Positions 16,672-27,135 of a stretch of DNA of 64,000 nucleotides are shown here, piece after piece. Made by a program: the position numbers and the translations under genes. How positions within the stretch are numbered: the stretch's first letter is position 1; each line of letters begins with the position of its first letter. The stretch comes from JBNLAN01 sp050302175. GTDB taxonomy: Bacteria > Pseudomonadota > Zetaproteobacteria > Mariprofundales > Mariprofundaceae. The stretch spans positions 62,001-126,000 of the forward strand of contig JBNLAN010000010.1 in assembly GCA_050302175.1 (NCBI GenBank), written 5' to 3'. Under the pieces are notes generated by a model. That model was given only the letters and a program-made list of their open reading frames with translations. It did no database searches and was not told where the DNA came from.

Positions 16672-19600
16672 TCAGCCCTTGAGGGAATTGAGCCAATTGC
16701 GACTCGCTGGCGAAGTGGCAAGTGGTTCTGCCTGAGCAAGCAACTCTTGGCAATGAGCCGCATCTCCACGCTCTTTCGCCACTTGCGCCATCCCGAGCAA
16801 GGCATCGCACTTGGTCTTATCGTGAGAGAGTGCCTGTTTAAATGATGCCTCAGCTCCATCGTAATCGCCCTCGGCAAGCATACTCTTGCCGGTATCGATA
16901 CGTAGCTGTCCCATTGATGCGCGGTCAAGCACAATGGTCGCGTCCATATCGCGATCACTGTCGCTGGAAGCCTTACTAAGATCCAGCTCATTTGCAGAGG
17001 CTGACTCCCCCTCATCACCCTTATCATTCCCCGCAGAGAAATCGCCAGTCAAAGTCTGGATCGTGCTGGTAAAATCATCTGCCTCAACACTATCGTCCTT
17101 CTCAACTTCCATTCCCGCCAGATCAAAATCAAGATCAAACGCACCTGAGCTATCTGACTCCGACGGCGACGAGGCTGCAGCTGTCGCCAGCTCTTCGTCG
17201 ACAAGTGAACCGATATCCGCCTCAGCATCGGAAGAGGTGCTATCTTCTTCAGGAGCGGCCTTTTCATCGGCCCCTTCATCCTCATCGTCACCCAGAAGCA
17301 TCGTATCGTCAGACCAATCCGACACAACGGTGCTGGCCATAGCCTGCTGCTCCGAAGCATCGGGCTCAGCCAACAGCGAGTCATCGGCGTCCAGATCGAG
17401 ATCTTCAAATGCTCCTGTATCGGCATTCGCCGCGCTTATTTCACCTGCCTGACTATCCTCTTCGCCCATATCGAAACCGGAAAGATCGATCTCTTCCATC
17501 TCACTCGACAGATCCAGCTCCTCTCCCGGAATATCACCATCAAGGCTCACATCTGCTTCGGGCGCTGCTGTTACAGGAGGAATGCTCTCCTCGACCGCCT
17601 CGATAGCAGCAGCCGGTTCATCAGAATCAAATCCGAGGCTTGAAAAATCAAGCTCGTCCTCTTCCGCTTCTTCAGCTGGCGCAGGGGAGGTCTCTTCAGC
17701 CTTTACGCCAACGTCCAGCCCCAGATCGTCGGTTGAAAAGTCAAGCGTATCCTCTCCATCAACCTCCTCAACCTCAACGTTTTCAACTTCGGCGGCTTCC
17801 GGTTGCTCTGCAGCGCCACCCTGATCCTCTTCCTCATCCAGCTCCGGCAAGGAAAGGCTTCCCATATCCAGAGTGGCCTCTTCATCCACGGGCGAAGTTT
17901 CAACAATCGGAGGCATTTCCAGGCCATCATCAGCTGCGGCTTCATGTTCAGAAAGAGACTCCTCTGCTTCAGTCTCTTCCAACGTTTCAGATATCGCCTC
18001 CGGAGAGATATTCTCATCCTCAGCAACAGACTCTTCACCAACCTCCGGTATTTCGAATCCCGGTATCTCAAGCGAGTCATCAACCGACGTCTCCGATGCC
18101 GAGGAGACCGCCTCTTCCTCTTCACCAATCTCAGGCATTTCAAAGCCCGGCATCTCAAGCTCATCACTTCCGGCAAGCTCGCTTGCGTCAGCGGAAGAGA
18201 GCGTATCGGAAAGGCCATCGACCACCCCTCCATCCTCCGGGTTATCAAGTGCCGCTACAGCAACTTCAAACTGGCTCAGGGCGCCCCCGTGCAATGTAGC
18301 ATTTGCCGCAGCAATCGCTGCTTCCTTGCCTTGTGCATCACCTTTTGACTGATAAAGCTGTACAAGCTTGGCGTGCGCATCGGGGTTCTGGTCATTCTGC
18401 CGGACAGCCATCTGAACCTGTTTAAGCGCTTCATCTTCCATACCATAGCGCAAGTAGACATCGGCCTCCGCCAAATAATCAACGTTTGGGTCGGGTTCAT
18501 CGTCAAAATCCTCCGAAAAGGCCTCCATTTCGGAAGTATCTTCGTCGGTCAACTCAGGTAATGCCTCGTACTCATCCATTGTCATACGAACCGTTGCCGC
18601 CGAATCAGCATCGCCTTCGGCAGGAACCTCTTCCACCTCTACTTCTTCGACATCGATTTCAGGGGCTATGTTCCCGGCTGTTACTCCTCCGGAAAAAAAA
18701 GGGTCCTTGCCGCCTGCAAGCTCATCCGAAGAGGACATTAGAGTGCTATCAAAATTTGCAGGATGACTTCGCTCTCTGCGCAACAGGAATCCAATAGCTG
18801 CCAAAAGCAGTACCACCAGACCACCTAAGGCCATGGTCAGCCAGCCTATCTCCCCAGACTCTGTCGTCGTCTGCTGAGTCTGATCCCTCTCAGCCTGCAA
18901 ACGAGCAAGTTGCAGCTCCAGCTTTTTCACTCGCTCATTGGCTGCCGCAAGCTCAGGAGAGGCCGGCTGACTTGTATAGTCCTGAACTTTTTTCTGGGCT
19001 TCCTGTAGCTGCCCTGCAAGCGCTTCGTTTTGCTCGCGCAGGGCCTTCAACTCCTGTGCTAACTTCTCATTGATTATTGCGGTTGCTGAAGCCTCATCTT
19101 TCCTGACCTGATCAATCGGCTCCGGTGGCCCACTAGTAGCGCCACCATCAGACTCTTCAGCCTCCCCCCCAGATTGAGACTGTTTACCAGCGTCCTTACC
19201 CTCGGGCACCGGTGTCGCGGCAACCCCATCGGCATTTTTACCAATTCTGACTCGCTTGCTATATCGGGTTTTCTGCGCTTCGGCAACCGCAGCATATCGC
19301 GGTTGTCTGACAAGCTCTTTCCAGGTCTTCTCATGTTCAGTAATTACCGCACGCGCCTGAGACGGCGTGATACGCTCTACCTCGTCGGCAGTCGGGACAT
19401 CCAGGTAGGTACCCGCCTTGATGATATTAATATTATCCTGATCAAATTTGGCGCGGTTCTTTTCAAACAGCGCCACCATCACCTGTTGTTTGGTGTAGCG
19501 ATCATCCATCCGCAAGCGACCAGCAACTGTGCTAATGGTGTCGCCATACACCATCGGACCATATCGGGCGATCCTCGCCCAGCCTCCGGCAGGTTTGAAC

Positions 19601-20199
19601 TCCTGCGGAGGAGCGGCCGTATCTTCCGTTGCCTGCTGTACATCTTCTCCTTGCGTTACCTGCTCATCCTGAGATTCCATCTCCGAAGCAAAAATCGGAG
19701 CTGTTTCAGTTTCGGTGATCACAACCGGCAACTCATCAATCTTCTCAGCAGACTTTACAGCGCTTACGGTTGGAACCGGCGCCTCCTTGCTGACATCCAC
19801 CACTTTCGGCAGATCGAGAAACACAGGGATTTTCTTGAAATGTGTAGCGCGGCCATAGCGAACTTTCAGCACAACGTTTAAAAAGGGAGCCTCAATTGCA
19901 GTGCGTGAATTCAGCTCAACGCGAATTCCGCGTGCATCATCCTCAACGTCGGCACTAATCGCAGCAAGAGCAGGAGCATAATAGACTTCAAGGATCTGAT
20001 AGTCGGCCGGAGAAGCCATCTCCACAGTGATACGCGTAATTTTCTCGTCCTTATCAAGCTGCAGTGGAATTTCGGCATAAAACGGCTCACCCAGATGACT
20101 GGCAACTTCCGCTTTACCCAACGACACAGCATGCGATACGCCCACTGAAAGGAACCAGCACAGCCCAACAAGCAATACGGGCTTTAAACGAATCTGCAT
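16672..20199 (-). CDS. fimV: FimV-like polar/peptidoglycan-binding protein
   Basis: A 1175-residue inner-membrane protein. The signal peptide is residues 1-24, the FimV N-terminal domain about 25-130 (VSLGKAEVASHLGEPF), a LysM-like peptidoglycan-binding part about 210-270 (YGDTISTVAGRL), a coiled coil about 372-442, and a membrane helix 453-473. A very acidic cytoplasmic half follows with repeats of the form LEMPGFEMPEIGEE. TPR-like segments (about 575-620 and the last 60 residues) end the protein. In Pseudomonas and Vibrio, FimV organises the cell pole for type IV pili and flagella. AAGGAGG lies 4 bases before the ATG. Confidence 0.9.
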   Translation of the reverse strand: MQIRLKPVLLVGLCWFLSVGVSHAVSLGKAEVASHLGEPFYAEIPLQLDKDEKITRITVEMASPADYQILEVYYAPALAAISADVEDDARGIRVELNSRTAIEAPFLNVVLKVRYGRATHFKKIPVFLDLPKVVDVSKEAPVPTVSAVKSAEKIDELPVVITETETAPIFASEMESQDEQVTQGEDVQQATEDTAAPPQEFKPAGGWARIARYGPMVYGDTISTVAGRLRMDDRYTKQQVMVALFEKNRAKFDQDNINIIKAGTYLDVPTADEVERITPSQARAVITEHEKTWKELVRQPRYAAVAEAQKTRYSKRVRIGKNADGVAATPVPEGKDAGKQSQSGGEAEESDGGATSGPPEPIDQVRKDEASATAIINEKLAQELKALREQNEALAGQLQEAQKKVQDYTSQPASPELAAANERVKKLELQLARLQAERDQTQQTTTESGEIGWLTMALGGLVVLLLAAIGFLLRRERSHPANFDSTLMSSSDELAGGKDPFFSGGVTAGNIAPEIDVEEVEVEEVPAEGDADSAATVRMTMDEYEALPELTDEDTSEMEAFSEDFDDEPDPNVDYLAEADVYLRYGMEDEALKQVQMAVRQNDQNPDAHAKLVQLYQSKGDAQGKEAAIAAANATLHGGALSQFEVAVAALDNPEDGGVVDGLSDTLSSADASELAGSDELEMPGFEMPEIGEEEEAVSSASETSVDDSLEIPGFEIPEVGEESVAEDENISPEAISETLEETEAEESLSEHEAAADDGLEMPPIVETSPVDEEATLDMGSLSLPELDEEEDQGGAAEQPEAAEVENVEVEEVDGEDTLDFSTDDLGLDVGVKAEETSPAPAEEAEEDELDFSSLGFDSDEPAAAIEAVEESIPPVTAAPEADVSLDGDIPGEELDLSSEMEEIDLSGFDMGEEDSQAGEISAANADTGAFEDLDLDADDSLLAEPDASEQQAMASTVVSDWSDDTMLLGDDEDEGADEKAAPEEDSTSSDAEADIGSLVDEELATAAASSPSESDSSGAFDLDFDLAGMEVEKDDSVEADDFTSTIQTLTGDFSAGNDKGDEGESASANELDLSKASSDSDRDMDATIVLDRASMGQLRIDTGKSMLAEGDYDGAEASFKQALSHDKTKCDALLGMAQVAKERGDAAHCQELLAQAEPLATSPASRNWLNSLKG

Positions 20200-20305
20200 A
20201 TTGCCTCCTTACGCCGATTGGGCTCTCCATGCCCCTGCTTACACCCATCCACCATTACACCAACCTGCAAAACGGGCCTATTTTCGACGTCACCCCGTTC
20301 GGATG

Positions 20306-21337
20306 TCAACCCTCTCGAATCAAAATTTCCGCTATCTGTACAGCATTTAGGGCCGCACCTTTACGTACGTTATCAGCAACAACCCACAAGTGCAAGGTAT
20401 TTAGGCAGGATTCGTCATCCCGAATCCGACCCACCCAAACCGGATCTGTTCCTGCCGCTTCCATGGGGGTCGGGTAATCGGCCGTTGCCGGATCATCTAC
20501 CACACAAACGCCATCGGCATCCGCCAACAACTCCCGGGCTTTTTCCGCATTCATCTCAGCTGCAAAAGTGACATTGACCGACTCCGAATGGCCGTAAAAC
20601 ACCGGCACCCTTACAGCTGTTGCAGTCACCGCGATGTCAGCCTCCATGATCTTGCGGGTCTCCAGAATCATCTTCTGTTCTTCCTTGGTGAAACCATCAT
20701 CAAGGAACACATCGATTTGCGGAATCACATTAAATGCAATGCGGGCAGGAAACACCTCCACCTCGACATCACGTGCCGACAGCAAAGCTGTCGTCTGCTT
20801 TGCCAGTTCATCCATCGCCTTGCCACCTGCACCGCTCACCGCCTGGTAGGTGGAAACCACCACGCGCTTGATCGGCACAGTATCGTGCAAAGGTTTGAGC
20901 GCCACCACCATCTGAATGGTGGAGCAGTTCGGATTGGCAATAATTCTATTCTGACGTGCAATCTCCAGTGCGTGTGGATTCACTTCCGGCACGACGAGGC
21001 AGACATCCTCATGCATACGCCAGGCACTGGAATTATCGATCACATAACAACCCGCCTCGGCAAAACGTGGCGCATGCTCCTTGGAGGTACCACCTCCTGC
21101 GGAAAACAGCGCGATATCAACCCCTGCAGGATCGAAGGTTGCCAGATCCTGAACCACATGCTCTTTGCCTTTGAACTCGACTTTCGAGCCCGCGCTGCGG
21201 CTGGAAGCCAGCGGAATCAGCCTGGAGACCGGGAAATTTCTCTCCGCCAGGATTTCGAGCATGGTCTGGCCAACCGCACCGGTCGCACCGGCAACCGCCA
21301 CCACATAACCATCTTTCTTTGGCAGAAACCGCTCCAT
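20306..21337 (-). CDS. asd: Aspartate-semialdehyde dehydrogenase
   Basis: A 343-residue NADP enzyme making aspartate semialdehyde for lysine, threonine, methionine and diaminopimelate. GATGAVGQ is the nucleotide-binding loop and the catalytic Cys is in NPNCSTIQ. The start at 21337 follows the leuB stop by 1 base with GGAGG upstream; the longer frame adds 50 unrelated residues. Confidence 0.96.
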   Translation of the reverse strand: MERFLPKKDGYVVAVAGATGAVGQTMLEILAERNFPVSRLIPLASSRSAGSKVEFKGKEHVVQDLATFDPAGVDIALFSAGGGTSKEHAPRFAEAGCYVIDNSSAWRMHEDVCLVVPEVNPHALEIARQNRIIANPNCSTIQMVVALKPLHDTVPIKRVVVSTYQAVSGAGGKAMDELAKQTTALLSARDVEVEVFPARIAFNVIPQIDVFLDDGFTKEEQKMILETRKIMEADIAVTATAVRVPVFYGHSESVNVTFAAEMNAEKARELLADADGVCVVDDPATADYPTPMEAAGTDPVWVGRIRDDESCLNTLHLWVVADNVRKGAALNAVQIAEILIREG

Positions 21338-21338
21338 T

Positions 21339-22415
21339 TTACATAACCTCCAGACGCGCACACACGGCATCGCCCATTTCGGAACAACTGACCGCTTTTT
21401 CGCCTGCCTGCGCCAGATCGCCCGTACGCACGCCATCTTCAAGTGTTCTCTCGACCGCCGCCTCGATCTTGTCGGCAAGATCGGCACGATCCAGCGAAAA
21501 ACGCAGCATCATTGCCGCCGAAAGGATCGTTGCCAGCGGATTGGCCTTGTTCTGACCAGCAATATCCGGGGCAGAACCGTGGATCGGCTCGTACATAGCA
21601 TAGTCTTCACCGATCGAAGCCGACGGCAACATGCCGATCGAGCCGGTCAGCATCGAAGCTTCGTCCGACAGAATATCACCGAACATATTAGTCGTGACGA
21701 TCACATCGAACTGTTTCGGGTTGCGAATCAGCTGCATGGAGGCGTTGTCTACATACATATGCGATAGCTCCACATCCGAATACTCTTCGGCGTGCAAGCG
21801 GATCACCACCTCGCGCCAGAATTCGGTCGACTCCAACACATTGGCCTTATCCACCGAACAGACTCGGCCTGAACGCAAACGTGCCGCCTCGAAAGCCTTG
21901 CGTGCGATACGTTCGATCTCGGAGGTGGTATAGGCTAGCGTGTTGTAGCCACGCTTCTCGCCATTTGGTAAATCCTCGATGCCGCGTGGCTTGCCAAAAT
22001 AGATGCCAGAGACCAGCTCACGCACCACCAGAATATCGACGCCGCGCACCACTTCCGGCTTCAGCGTCGAGGCATCCAGCAACTGATCATGCACCTTGGC
22101 CGGACGGTAGTTGGCAAACAGGCCGAGATCCTCACGGATGCGCAGCAGCCCAGCCTCCGGGCGCAGCGGCTTGGCAAGCGGCTCCCACTTCGGGCCGCCC
22201 ACGGCACCGAGCAGCACCGCATCGCTCGCCTTGCAGAGCTTCTGAGTAGAATCAGGATAGGGATCGCCCTCGGCATCGTAACCAGCACCGCCAATATTGG
22301 CCCCTTCCCAGCTTGCGCCGAGATCGAATTTGCGGTTCAGAACCTCCAGCACTTTCAGGGTTTCATTAACGATTTCCGGGCCAATTCCGTCACCGGGCAA
22401 AACTGCGATTTTCAA
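21339..22415 (-). CDS. leuB: 3-isopropylmalate dehydrogenase
   Basis: A 358-residue enzyme of leucine synthesis. GDGIGPEI at the start, the substrate loop LLRIREDLGLFAN, and the metal-binding MFGDILSDEAS and EPIHGSAPDIAG segments are present. It begins with TTG at 22415, preceded by GGAGG. It is followed directly by asd. Confidence 0.97.
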   Translation of the reverse strand: MKIAVLPGDGIGPEIVNETLKVLEVLNRKFDLGASWEGANIGGAGYDAEGDPYPDSTQKLCKASDAVLLGAVGGPKWEPLAKPLRPEAGLLRIREDLGLFANYRPAKVHDQLLDASTLKPEVVRGVDILVVRELVSGIYFGKPRGIEDLPNGEKRGYNTLAYTTSEIERIARKAFEAARLRSGRVCSVDKANVLESTEFWREVVIRLHAEEYSDVELSHMYVDNASMQLIRNPKQFDVIVTTNMFGDILSDEASMLTGSIGMLPSASIGEDYAMYEPIHGSAPDIAGQNKANPLATILSAAMMLRFSLDRADLADKIEAAVERTLEDGVRTGDLAQAGEKAVSCSEMGDAVCARLEVM

Positions 22416-22427
22416 CCTAGCCTCCTC

Positions 22428-22889
22428 TTACTCTTGCCGATCCGACATTGCCGACTTCACTGCAGAGAGAAACTCGTCAACGTCCTTAAACTCTCGATAC
22501 ACTGAAGCAAACCGCACATAGGCAACCCCATCCATATGCTGCAACTGCTTCATCATAAACTCACCCAACCGTGATGCGGGAATCTCTGATTCACCGCTCT
22601 CATACACCGCTGCCAGCACCGCATCCATCCCCAACTCGAACTGCTCCGCCGAAACCGGGCGTTTCTCCAGCGCTTTCTGCATGCCGCCGCGCAACTTCTC
22701 CACATCGAACGCCTGCCGCGTGCCATCCTTCTTGATCACCAGTGGCAATCGCATCTGGCGACGCTCAAAAGTGGAGAATCGCTTACCGCACGACTCGCAT
22801 TCGCGGCGACGGCGAACCACCGCACCCTCCTCTACCACACGCGAATCGACCACGCGGGTATCGGCATTGGAACAGAACGGGCAGTGCAT
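22428..22889 (-). CDS. nrdR: Transcriptional repressor NrdR
   Basis: A 153-residue regulator of ribonucleotide reductase genes. An N-terminal zinc ribbon (CPFC, CESC) is followed by an ATP-cone domain (VIKKDGTRQAFDVEKL onwards). It lies 12 bases after glyA, an association seen in many bacteria. Confidence 0.96.
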   Translation of the reverse strand: MHCPFCSNADTRVVDSRVVEEGAVVRRRRECESCGKRFSTFERRQMRLPLVIKKDGTRQAFDVEKLRGGMQKALEKRPVSAEQFELGMDAVLAAVYESGESEIPASRLGEFMMKQLQHMDGVAYVRFASVYREFKDVDEFLSAVKSAMSDRQE

Positions 22890-22901
22890 AGGCCGCTTCG
22901 T

Positions 22902-24161
<1,260 letters not shown>

Positions 24162-24218
24162 AGATTCACCTCAAAAACTGTAACTCAAAACCATCAATAA
24201 AATCATCGCCCAAATCAT

Positions 24219-24253
24219 AAAAGGGCCCCATATGGTAACCACATGGAGCCCTT
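24219..24253 (-). terminator. Terminator after the rplS operon
   Basis: On the minus strand a GGGCTCC...GGGGCCC stem (with a CATGTGG/CATATGG extension) is followed by TTTT. It lies 56 bases after the rplS stop. No gene is visible in the rest of the 24162-24308 gap. Confidence 0.75.
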
Positions 24254-24308
24254 GTTGATATATCGCTCTGCGACGGGATCCCTCGCGCGGCTAACGCCGC
24301 CGAAGCAA

Positions 24309-24680
24309 TTAACCCCTGCGTTCGCTGATACGTGCAGCCTTGCCCCGCAGTTCGCGCAGATAGTAAAGCTTGGCGCGGCGAACGATACCACGGCGCACAA
24401 CCTTGATACTCTCAAGCATCGGCGAGTGCAGCGGGAAGATACGCTCAACACCCACACCATCTGAAATCTTGCGCACGGTGAAAGAGCTCGAAATGCCCTT
24501 GTTGTGACGCGCAATCACAACACCTTCATAGGCCTGCAGACGCTCGCGGCGATCCACCTTGCCACCTTTCAGGTCTTTAAAATCGACAACGCGAACGTTG
24601 ACACGAACGGTGTCGCCTTCGCGGAAATCAGGAATATCGCTGCGCAGCTGGTCGCTGGTGACTGAATCCAAAGCACGCAT
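24309..24680 (-). CDS. rplS: 50S ribosomal protein L19
   Basis: A 123-residue large-subunit protein at the 30S-50S interface. It shows the family pattern (FREGDTVRVNVRV, RLQAYEGVVIA, KVVRRGIVRRAKLYYLR). GGAGG precedes the ATG. It is the last gene of the rpsP-rimM-trmD block. Confidence 0.97.
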   Translation of the reverse strand: MRALDSVTSDQLRSDIPDFREGDTVRVNVRVVDFKDLKGGKVDRRERLQAYEGVVIARHNKGISSSFTVRKISDGVGVERIFPLHSPMLESIKVVRRGIVRRAKLYYLRELRGKAARISERRG

Positions 24681-24710
24681 GTTAACTTGCCTCCAAAATC
24701 AAACCCGCAA

Positions 24711-25262
24711 TCACTTTTGCGGGGTCTGTCGGTAGGAACTTCTCACTCGATCCATGTAGATGGCCAACGCCGCCCTTACCGAAAGGTGGCGAACCATACC
24801 GATACCTTCAATCGGTGACAACCATCCAGTTGGTCTTGGCAGCTTTTCGGTATCGAGCCCCCAGCCGGTTCCGAACACAATCAGGTGTTCTCCTGGAATT
24901 TCCGCAATGGATTCAGCAGCTTGCACATTCTCCGCCGGTGGGTTCGCCGAGGTGTACCAAACATGCATATCCCTGTCCTCAATAATCTCTTCAAGTGATT
25001 TAACCAGCCGGAGCGCCTCAAACACGGTTTTCCGGCCCGGATTACGCTCACCGCCACTGCCTTCCAGCCAGTAGGAGGTGATATCATGCACAAAACTGTG
25101 CATGCCTTCAGCTGGGTGCACCAGATAGACCGGCGCCACGTCGTAGAAAGCGCAGGCGCGGGCAAAATCGTGCACATCCATCGAGGTCACGGCAGTGGTA
25201 GCACTTTCACCAATCCGATTGAGTACAGGGGAGTGAACCAGGGCAACAGCGATGCGACTCAT
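24711..25262 (-). CDS. SPOUT-type RNA methyltransferase (PF09936-like)
   Basis: A 183-residue protein resembling the SAM-dependent RNA methyltransferase family found next to trmD in Aquifex and deltaproteobacteria. The C-terminal trefoil-knot pattern is visible in LIVFGTGWGL, LSPIEGIG and VRHLSVRAALAIYMDR. The start at 25262 overlaps the trmD stop as ATGA. The RNA target is unknown. Confidence 0.8.
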   Translation of the reverse strand: MSRIAVALVHSPVLNRIGESATTAVTSMDVHDFARACAFYDVAPVYLVHPAEGMHSFVHDITSYWLEGSGGERNPGRKTVFEALRLVKSLEEIIEDRDMHVWYTSANPPAENVQAAESIAEIPGEHLIVFGTGWGLDTEKLPRPTGWLSPIEGIGMVRHLSVRAALAIYMDRVRSSYRQTPQK

Positions 25263-25927
25263 CTCTGCTTTTTTTCCGGTGCACGCAGTTTCGCCTGCGC
25301 CTTCCGCCACTTCTCGATCTCGGCATGATTCCCGGAAAGCAGCACCTCGGGCACACGCTGTCCTTCGAACTCCTCGGGGCGCGTGTAGTGCGGCCAGTCC
25401 ATCTCACCATCCTCACCGAACGAGTCCTGCACTGCCGACTCCTCATGCCCAAGCGCTCCCGGCAACAGGCGGATCACCGCATCAAGCACAGAGAGTGCCG
25501 CTGGCTCGCCGCCGGAGAGCACGTAATCTCCAAGCGAGAGCTCCTCATCCACATAGTGGGCGATACGCTCATCAAAACCCTCATAACGACCGCACAGCAA
25601 GGTTAGAGAGGCTTTTTCGGCATATTCGCGCGCCTTGGCCTGATCAAACTTCGTACCCGTAGGCGTAAGCATCACCACATGTGTGCCGGGCTCCCGCCGC
25701 CTCGCCTCACGGATCGCCGCCACCACCGGCTCCGGCTTCATCAGCATACCGGGACCACCCCCGTAAGGAGAATCATCCACACGCCGATGCTTGTCGGTAG
25801 CAAAATCGCGAATCTGAATACAATCGACCTTCGCAAGTCCTGCTTCGATGGCCCGCTTCGGAATCGAGCAGGCAAGCGGTGAATCAAAGAATTCAGGGAA
25901 AAGTGTCAGGAGTTGGGCGTGAAACAT
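25259..25927 (-). CDS. trmD: tRNA (guanine-37-N1) methyltransferase
   Basis: A 222-residue enzyme that makes m1G37 in tRNAs and prevents frameshifting. The SAM-binding knot segments LLCGRYEGFDERI and LGDYVLSGGEPAA are present, as is DDSPYGGGPGM. It starts 22 bases inside the rimM 3' end. The C-terminus (after EIEKWRKAQAK) is short compared with E. coli TrmD. Confidence 0.95.
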   Translation of the reverse strand: MFHAQLLTLFPEFFDSPLACSIPKRAIEAGLAKVDCIQIRDFATDKHRRVDDSPYGGGPGMLMKPEPVVAAIREARRREPGTHVVMLTPTGTKFDQAKAREYAEKASLTLLCGRYEGFDERIAHYVDEELSLGDYVLSGGEPAALSVLDAVIRLLPGALGHEESAVQDSFGEDGEMDWPHYTRPEEFEGQRVPEVLLSGNHAEIEKWRKAQAKLRAPEKKQR

Positions 25928-26415
25928 GATTCCATCCCCGGCAAAAGATTGACCTCGATACGGCGAGCATCGATATCCACAACAACAACCACATCGTCGA
26001 TAAACGGCAGCATCCACTCCCCATCTTTATTTTCGATGCAGAGAATATCCTGAGCGCCGTACTCCTGCAGCCCGGACACCGTTCCAAGCAACTGCTCTCC
26101 TGCCCACACCTCGCAGCCGACAAGGTCATCCCAAAGATATTCATCCTCATCGACCTCAACTGCGTCAGCCGCTACAAACACATAGGCCTTACCCAATGCC
26201 TCGGCGGCACTGCGATCTGCCACATTTTCCAGTTCGGCCAGGATGCCATTGCCATGCTGCCAGCAGCGGCGCACTTCATAGCTTGCCATCAGGGATACAT
26301 TCGGGGTTTCGGATGCCGACAACCACCACTGCCGGTAAGAGGCGATGGCGTTTTCCGGGCGCGTAAATGAAAAAAGGGCGACGGCTCCTTTCAAGCCGTG
26401 CGCCCCTTTTAGCAC
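25906..26415 (-). CDS. rimM: 16S rRNA processing protein RimM, start uncertain
   Basis: A 30S assembly factor with the RimM pattern: GAHGLKGAVALFSFTRPEN, then a PRC-barrel half (LWDDLVGCEVWAGEQLLGTV, MLPFIDDVVVVVDI). The listed GTG start gives 169 residues but cuts into the first beta strand: the in-frame codons just upstream read FLKVG, which fits the family's VG strand. No ATG, GTG or TTG is available further up before or around the rpsP stop. An ACG at 26442 with GAGGA 8 bases before it would give TPDRFLKVGVLKGAHG. The 5' codons also form a terminator-like hairpin. Confidence 0.85.
   Translation of the reverse strand: MLKGAHGLKGAVALFSFTRPENAIASYRQWWLSASETPNVSLMASYEVRRCWQHGNGILAELENVADRSAAEALGKAYVFVAADAVEVDEDEYLWDDLVGCEVWAGEQLLGTVSGLQEYGAQDILCIENKDGEWMLPFIDDVVVVVDIDARRIEVNLLPGMESCFTPNS
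26370..26405 (-). terminator. Terminator-like hairpin inside the 5' end of rimM
   Basis: On the minus strand GGGCG(C)ACGGCT pairs with AGCCGTCGCCC (11 pairs, one bulge) around a 7-base loop and is followed by TTTTTT. It lies within RimM codons 4-16, 30 bases after the rpsP stop. It could attenuate transcription of rimM-trmD-rplS relative to rpsP. Confidence 0.6.
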
Positions 26416-26434
26416 GCCAACCTTAAGAAACCGG

Positions 26435-27052
26435 TCAGGCGTCGGACTTTTCCTCAGCTTCCGCTTCCGGAGCTTCAGCCGGAGCTTCAGCCGGAGCCTC
26501 TTCAGCCGGAGCCTCGACGGCCTCTTCGGCAGCGGCTTCCACCTCGGGAGCAGCTTCTTCAGCAGGTGCCTCTTCAGTCGAAGCTTCCGCTTCCGGAGCT
26601 GCTTCTTCTGCCGGCGCTTCCTCGGCGGCAGCCTCTTCTACGGGAGCTTCTGCAGCCGCAGCGGCCTCTGCTTCTGCCTTGGCAGCCGCTTCGGCTTCTT
26701 TCTTCGCAGCTTTCTCAGCTGCGGCAGCTTCTGCAGCGGCCTTGGCTTCAGCCTGGGCTTTTGCATTAGCCTTACGATCAACCTTCTTCTGCGCCTTTTC
26801 GGCGTATTTGGAGCCCTCTTCCAGAGCACCCAGCAGGGTCGCTACGCGATCGCTTGGTTTGGCGCCCTGTGCAAGCCAGTGCTTGGCACGTTCAGCGTCG
26901 ATCTCAATAGTTTCAGGATGTTTGCAGGGATCAAAATAACCGAGCTTTTCAATGAAAGCGCCGTCACGACGTTTACGTTCGTCGGTCACTACCACCGAAT
27001 AAAACGGACGCTTTTTGCGGCCTCCACGCTGCAGACGAATGACTGTTGCCAT
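26435..27052 (-). CDS. rpsP: 30S ribosomal protein S16 with long Ala/Glu-rich tail
   Basis: Residues 1-90 are ordinary S16 (MATVIRLQRGGRKKRPFY, GYFDPCKHPETIEID, GAKPSDRVATLLG). A tail of about 110 residues follows, first Lys/Ala-rich, then acidic repeats of Ala, Glu and Pro (EEAPAEEAAPE). Most S16 proteins stop near residue 80-90. The tail is probably disordered and surface-exposed on the 30S subunit. The start at 27052 gives the conserved MATVIR N-terminus; the frame also allows TTG at 27058. Confidence 0.95.
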   Translation of the reverse strand: MATVIRLQRGGRKKRPFYSVVVTDERKRRDGAFIEKLGYFDPCKHPETIEIDAERAKHWLAQGAKPSDRVATLLGALEEGSKYAEKAQKKVDRKANAKAQAEAKAAAEAAAAEKAAKKEAEAAAKAEAEAAAAAEAPVEEAAAEEAPAEEAAPEAEASTEEAPAEEAAPEVEAAAEEAVEAPAEEAPAEAPAEAPEAEAEEKSDA

Positions 27053-27135
27053 AATCAAATAACCTCTATACCAATATCGGGACGGCGCACTATAACGCCT
27101 GAAATTGAAATGTCACCCTTCGAATATGGAAAAAC

